A stretch of 64,000 nt of DNA from Tritrichomonas foetus (Eukaryota; Parabasalia; Tritrichomonadida; Tritrichomonadidae), in contig MLAK01000769.1 in NCBI GenBank assembly GCA_001839685.1, positions 1 to 64,000 on the forward strand, written 5' to 3'. Below are positions 60,082-64,000 of the stretch, in pieces. A program made the translations under genes and the position numbers. The notes beneath the pieces were generated by a model, which was not told the DNA's origin, did no database searches, and was given only the letters and a program-made list of their open reading frames with translations. Each line of letters starts with the position of its first letter. Positions within the stretch are counted from its first letter, which is position 1.

Positions 60082-61323
60082 TTAATCTAACAACATATAT
60101 TTTCTATTAGTAACAATACATTTCCTAGCTCGATGAATGATAACAATAGCTGTGAATGTGATTACCGACATTGCTGCAACAGTAAAAGCATAAACACGAG
60201 TGTAATCATGTTTTAGATTTGGAAAGATTTTTTTAAGTGAGTAATCCATCATTCTTTCGCCTTTTCCAGCATTGATGGTTTTCAAGACATTATTAAATCC
60301 ACGCTTATTCTTTAATAAAGTGAAAAAAGTTTTTTCTACGTTCGCAATTGCAAGTACAGGCAAAATGCTATCAGGAAGTAAAAAAGATGAATACATTTTT
60401 TGGAATTCATTTCGATGCATTTTTCCAAAAAGGAAATCAAATTCGAAATTTTTTGCAAGATGCTGATAAGTATTCAATTGACTTTCACTTCCATAAATAA
60501 AAAATGCAATTCGACGTGAAACATTCTCTGCTTTTGAAATAGGCCAATTTCCAAGTGTTTCAAAAGTAAATTCATAAATAAATTTGTCAAAATCGTTTGA
60601 ATATTTATTTCCTTCGAAGTTTACAGATTTATCTTTATTCAAATAAACAATTCCTTTGATTGCATTTTCTTTTGTGAGGTAGAAATGATCTTTATATTCT
60701 GGAAACTTTTGTTGTAAATCATTAATTTTTTTGCATGGGTCTGAAAATCCGTTCCCGATTAAAAAAGCAGGATATTTTGCAGTATTGAAACTGAAAAATG
60801 AACAATTTTGGAAATCTTTGTTAATTTCATCATTATTATCTTGATTAGAGTTATTTTCAGTATTGCCAGCTGGATTCTGGTTAAAATTAGAATGAGAATT
60901 ATCATCAAAATTATCATCCAAATGTTGAGAATTGGTTGGTGTTTCTTTATTTGATTGTTTCTTATGATTTTGATATGACATCAATTTCTGAACAATTTTA
61001 TTCATTGATTCATAAGTTGGTTCAATTTTTTCAAATTTTGCAGAATTATTAAAAAATGTGACAAAGCTAGGCACCCATGAGATTCCATAATAGCGTCTTA
61101 GGTCTCGATGTTGACGACAATCTGCTTCACCCAATATAATTCCTGACTTTCCATCATATTCTTTTTTTATCATATCCCATATTGGATTATATGGTCGACA
61201 ATCTGGGCAGGTAGGTATTAAAAAATACACCAATACAGGAACTTCCATTGATATTTCTAATAGTTCCTTCTGATTGCTTGGATATAGGTGAAATATTTGG
61301 AGAAAAAAGAAGAAACTTATCAT
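60082..61323 (-). CDS. Membrane-anchored thioredoxin-fold (PDI/TMX-like) protein with CPDC site
   Basis: The 413-residue protein begins with a hydrophobic signal (MISFFFFLQIFHLY), then a thioredoxin fold with active site CPDC (39-42) in PTCPDCRPYNPIWD and the cis-Pro segment ISWVPSFVTFF. An Asn/Gln/Asp-rich low-complexity linker (about 120-165) and a second, probably Cys-less thioredoxin-like region follow. A single C-terminal membrane helix (about 378-398, FTVAAMSVITFTAIVII) leaves a short basic tail. Layout fits an ER-resident membrane PDI (TMX type). PDIs normally carry CGHC; CPDC is unusual and would shift the redox potential (inference). No KDEL-type signal. Confidence 0.8.
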   Translation of the reverse strand: MISFFFFLQIFHLYPSNQKELLEISMEVPVLVYFLIPTCPDCRPYNPIWDMIKKEYDGKSGIILGEADCRQHRDLRRYYGISWVPSFVTFFNNSAKFEKIEPTYESMNKIVQKLMSYQNHKKQSNKETPTNSQHLDDNFDDNSHSNFNQNPAGNTENNSNQDNNDEINKDFQNCSFFSFNTAKYPAFLIGNGFSDPCKKINDLQQKFPEYKDHFYLTKENAIKGIVYLNKDKSVNFEGNKYSNDFDKFIYEFTFETLGNWPISKAENVSRRIAFFIYGSESQLNTYQHLAKNFEFDFLFGKMHRNEFQKMYSSFLLPDSILPVLAIANVEKTFFTLLKNKRGFNNVLKTINAGKGERMMDYSLKKIFPNLKHDYTRVYAFTVAAMSVITFTAIVIIHRARKCIVTNRKYMLLD

Positions 61324-61486
61324 GATGAAGGAATGTAAAAATTTATCGTTCTTTTCACATTCAAAAAATAACTATTTCAATATATATTTGGCTTTACTCT
61401 CAATTCAGACCACATAAATATTGAAGTAACAATAGTGAAAAAGTGAAATTTCGAAAGTATAAGTATACGTTTAAAATATTAGTTGA

Positions 61487-63340
61487 ATGTCTTCTAAACA
61501 GTCAGGCGATATTGTTGAACAGATTGTCTTATACCTCAAGACAATACTCGAAATTAGCTTTACTTTATTCCAGTTTTCAGAGCTCGCTGGAGGTGAACTT
61601 CTCGATTTATTGAATACCGTTATTTATAAGATCGACGATTCTCAACCAGAAAAGATTGGAACAGAAAAAATCGAAGCAACTGTTGAAAGAATATCCGAAT
61701 TCCTCCGAATCATGAAGTACGAATTTCCAGTTGATCCAGAAGAATGGGATGTTCGCTTCAGCAATGCTGACAAAGACCTTATTTATCCGGTTTTAAATTG
61801 GCTTCTTAGTGACTTTGAAAACATGAAAAAGAGAGCCTATAAAGCGCGATATTCAGAAGAAATTCCAATTCCAGAAGAAATCAAAGCAAACAACACAGTT
61901 TCTGAGCTTATCGGAGAGCTTCATGAATTGCAAGAACGGTTTGAAGCCGTTTTGCAAGAATACGATGAAATTGGCGGCACTAATGTTGATGAACTCAAAA
62001 AGACACAACAGGCGCTCGAAGCCGATAAGGCAAGGTTAGCTACAAAGATTTCTGGTTTCAAAAGGAAACTCGCTAAAGTTCCAAATCTTGAAGAAATGTT
62101 GAAGTGGACAAGCAAACTTCGTGAAGCGAGTGATAGAGAACTTAAATTAAATGAAGAGTTACAGCAACTTATTCAAGCTAAGCATGATCTTGAAGTTAGA
62201 CAACACACAGCCCTAGAAAACACGAAAAACGTGAAGAAACATATGGAAGAAAAGTTAAACTTCTTGAGAAACGAATTATCGAATCTTCAGAATGCAGGAA
62301 AAACTTCATCCGATGATAAAGGAATCGCAATTCCTCAACAACAAGTTGCTGCTGCTCGTAAAAGACTTGATCAGAAACGAAGACAACTCGCTGATATGCA
62401 GAAAGCTCATCAAGAAGCAGAAGAACAGCTTAAAGAAAAGCAAGAAAATGGTGCAATTGAAGTTCCATCACCAACACAATTTGCTGCTTATGTTCGTAAC
62501 TTGAAAACTAAGAATGAAAATTACAAAGAGCTTCAAGCAACTCTCGCACAAGCAAGAAAAGAACTCGCTGTTATGATGAGAACTGAAGAAATTGTTGAAC
62601 AACAAGCTAAAAAGACAAAGGGCGAAATTTCGAGGATAGAACATGAAAGAGGGGTTGGTGGTTTCAGAGAAGCTCGTGCTCAGCTTGAAAAAGTTTCAGC
62701 AACTAAAGCAGATTTAGATGACATGAAAGGAAAGACACTTGAAGAAATGTCAACTATTTCAAAGGAAATCCAAAGAAATATTCAAGCTAGACAAAGTGAA
62801 TTGAAGCCACTTGTTGCTAAACTTCAAGATATTAGAAAGAAGAAAGCTGCTGTTGAGAGTAAATACTTACAATCGAAACAAAGATACCAAAATGCTGTTT
62901 CAGAATATGATACAGTTTGTATGGAGTTGGATGAAGAATCCAAGAAATTACGTGGTGAAATTGGAACTTACCAATCCAAATATCACAACGTTGCACAAAT
63001 GCTTGCGGGACTAGATAGAACTTTGAAGAGAGTTCGTGAAGAACAAACGGCAACAGAAACAGGTAACCCGGTTTCTAAGACCATCAAAACATATGCAAAA
63101 TACTTCCAAAAGGCATCACATGAACTCAAGAAAGAGACAAAAGCACTAAAGGAGCAAAAGAAGACGATCGGAAATCAGACTGAAGCTAATCAGAAACAAT
63201 TGGAAGCATTCCAGTCACTAAGAAGGCTTCTTCAAGTTAAATTAGAGTGCACTAAAATTGCTAAACAGAAGAAGGAAGACGAATTGAAGCAAGATGAAAA
63301 TGAAAGAAGGAATCCAGACGAAATTATTGATATCTTATAA
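61487..63340 (+). CDS. IFT81: Intraflagellar transport protein IFT81
   Basis: A 617-residue protein with an N-terminal calponin-homology domain (about 1-125) followed by a coiled coil to the end, the plan of IFT81. The family segment DLIYPVLNWLLSDFENMKKR (97-116) and AYKARY, then IPIPEEI, are close to human IFT81 (VIYPVLHWLL ... KKRAYLARF). IFT81 pairs with IFT74 in the IFT-B complex and its CH domain helps carry tubulin. Slightly shorter than the human protein (676). Start is the first in-frame ATG; the TAA stop runs into TAAA. With DRC11 it marks a flagellate. Confidence 0.9.
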   Translation: MSSKQSGDIVEQIVLYLKTILEISFTLFQFSELAGGELLDLLNTVIYKIDDSQPEKIGTEKIEATVERISEFLRIMKYEFPVDPEEWDVRFSNADKDLIYPVLNWLLSDFENMKKRAYKARYSEEIPIPEEIKANNTVSELIGELHELQERFEAVLQEYDEIGGTNVDELKKTQQALEADKARLATKISGFKRKLAKVPNLEEMLKWTSKLREASDRELKLNEELQQLIQAKHDLEVRQHTALENTKNVKKHMEEKLNFLRNELSNLQNAGKTSSDDKGIAIPQQQVAAARKRLDQKRRQLADMQKAHQEAEEQLKEKQENGAIEVPSPTQFAAYVRNLKTKNENYKELQATLAQARKELAVMMRTEEIVEQQAKKTKGEISRIEHERGVGGFREARAQLEKVSATKADLDDMKGKTLEEMSTISKEIQRNIQARQSELKPLVAKLQDIRKKKAAVESKYLQSKQRYQNAVSEYDTVCMELDEESKKLRGEIGTYQSKYHNVAQMLAGLDRTLKRVREEQTATETGNPVSKTIKTYAKYFQKASHELKKETKALKEQKKTIGNQTEANQKQLEAFQSLRRLLQVKLECTKIAKQKKEDELKQDENERRNPDEIIDIL

Positions 63341-63463
63341 AATCATCTTTTTTTGATAAACCATATTTTAATAATATTATTATAATATTCTTTTTCTATC
63401 TTAAAACTATATTTCCTTTTAAATAATATATATTTTATTCTGACAAATATAGTATTTCTGTTC

Positions 63464-64000
63464 CTATTTGCCTCGTTGATGTGAAAAGAAAGAACAACGA
63501 AGATCAGAGCCAGAAAAACCTGAAACAAGAAAATTAGAAAGTTGTTTGAAGGCACCTGAACGTGAAAAATGACTATCATAATGTGAAATGATATTTCGAC
63601 GCATTTCTCTTCGCGTTTCTTTTGAAAGACTCTTCATTATATTTGACAAGTTATCAAGTTGTGATTCAGAAATAATAATTCCAAATTTTGACCAATTAAT
63701 TGAATCGTAATAAGGCACCCAAGGAATATCATTATAAATATAAACAGGAATGAAGCCCAATTGAAGTGTTTCTGTCAATCTGAATGAATTCCTTCCATAT
63801 CCACGTGGAGTCATGATAAAATCAGAGTTTTCATAGATTTCAATCCAATTATTTGCATGGCCAATGTATGTTTTCTGATTATTTTGTTTCATTAACTCAA
63901 TCATTTTTGTTCGAATAGAATGTGTTGTTATTGTTCCCATGAAAGTTGCTTCATATTCATACTCAAAGCTTTTATTATTTATATTTGCAAGACTTTGTTT
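63464..64000 (-). CDS. Exostosin-like glycosyltransferase (GT47), 3' part only
   Basis: The open frame continues to the right edge without a stop (residues before the first visible Met, such as the EYEYEATF stretch, read on in frame), so this is the C-terminal part of a longer gene. The visible part fits the exostosin fold: NSDFIMTPRGYGRNSFRLTE followed by LQLGFIPVYIYNDIPWVPY, where the family has the sugar-nucleotide pocket (PRG, R, E and a GxIPV turn), then WSKFGIIISESQL. Such enzymes act in the Golgi or ER lumen on glycans; donor and acceptor cannot be told. The N-terminal anchor, if any, lies outside the window. Confidence 0.75.
   Translation of the reverse strand, partial: KQSLANINNKSFEYEYEATFMGTITTHSIRTKMIELMKQNNQKTYIGHANNWIEIYENSDFIMTPRGYGRNSFRLTETLQLGFIPVYIYNDIPWVPYYDSINWSKFGIIISESQLDNLSNIMKSLSKETRREMRRNIISHYDSHFSRSGAFKQLSNFLVSGFSGSDLRCSFFSHQRGK

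Noticed and set aside
1..64000. Mobile elements, integrated viruses, CRISPR arrays, rRNA
   Set aside because: Looked for transposase or integrase motifs, terminal repeats, regular spacers and rRNA cores; none found, though divergent or partial copies could be missed by eye.

Overview
The window is nuclear DNA of a parabasalid protist (trichomonad), most likely of the genus Tritrichomonas. The evidence is: AT-rich spacers with long intronless ORFs; two eukaryotic tRNA genes without encoded CCA; flagellar genes (IFT81, DRC11); a protein with the initiator-binding (IBD) fold typical of trichomonads; Inr-like TCAYTWY motifs 10-40 nt upstream of several start codons; and TAA stops that often run into TAAA, the trichomonad poly(A) signal. 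A class II fumarase fits Tritrichomonas, which makes succinate. The species is an inference.

Layout. 0.5-9.3 kb: axonemal DRC11 (+), a TMEM62-like membrane metallophosphoesterase (-), a FAM184-like coiled coil (+) and a bacterial-type ribonucleotide reductase small subunit (-). 10.5-16.7 kb: a Rab5/21-like GTPase with an altered switch II, an IBD transcription factor, tRNA-Leu(UAG), an amino-acid permease and fumarase. 18.3-28.5 kb: a DYRK kinase, an Asn-rich coiled coil, a large type I surface protein with a duplicated ectodomain, the queuosine-salvage enzyme QNG1 and an unknown coiled coil. 28.8-36.8 kb: one giant BEACH-WD40 gene. 37.5-42.1 kb: TAF5, the tRNA methyltransferase TRM7, tRNA-Arg(UCG) and a second DYRK. 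42.4-49.2 kb: a half-size ABCA-type transporter and a P4-ATPase flippase. 51-64 kb: a VPS9-like GEF, proteasome subunit DSS1/SEM1, a coiled coil, a PPP phosphatase, a TRAPPC10-like protein, a membrane thioredoxin-fold protein with CPDC, IFT81 and the 3' part of an exostosin-type glycosyltransferase that runs off the right edge.

The genes are single-copy housekeeping types with no operon logic. Several fall into shared processes: membrane traffic (Rab, VPS9, TRAPPC10, BEACH, P4-ATPase), flagellum (DRC11, IFT81, perhaps FAM184), transcription start (IBD factor, TAF5, Inr elements) and tRNA anticodon modification (TRM7, QNG1). I saw no mobile element, CRISPR array, virus or rRNA, and no convincing wholly new system. 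The most interesting points are the bacterial-like NrdB, the Rab with His in place of the catalytic Gln, the duplicated surface protein, the IBD factor with an Inr at its own start, and a BEACH gene open upstream of any ATG. Starts given as ATG were checked against the bases; five reading frames can be extended only by GTG or TTG, and those extensions were not used, except for the BEACH gene, where the issue is described.
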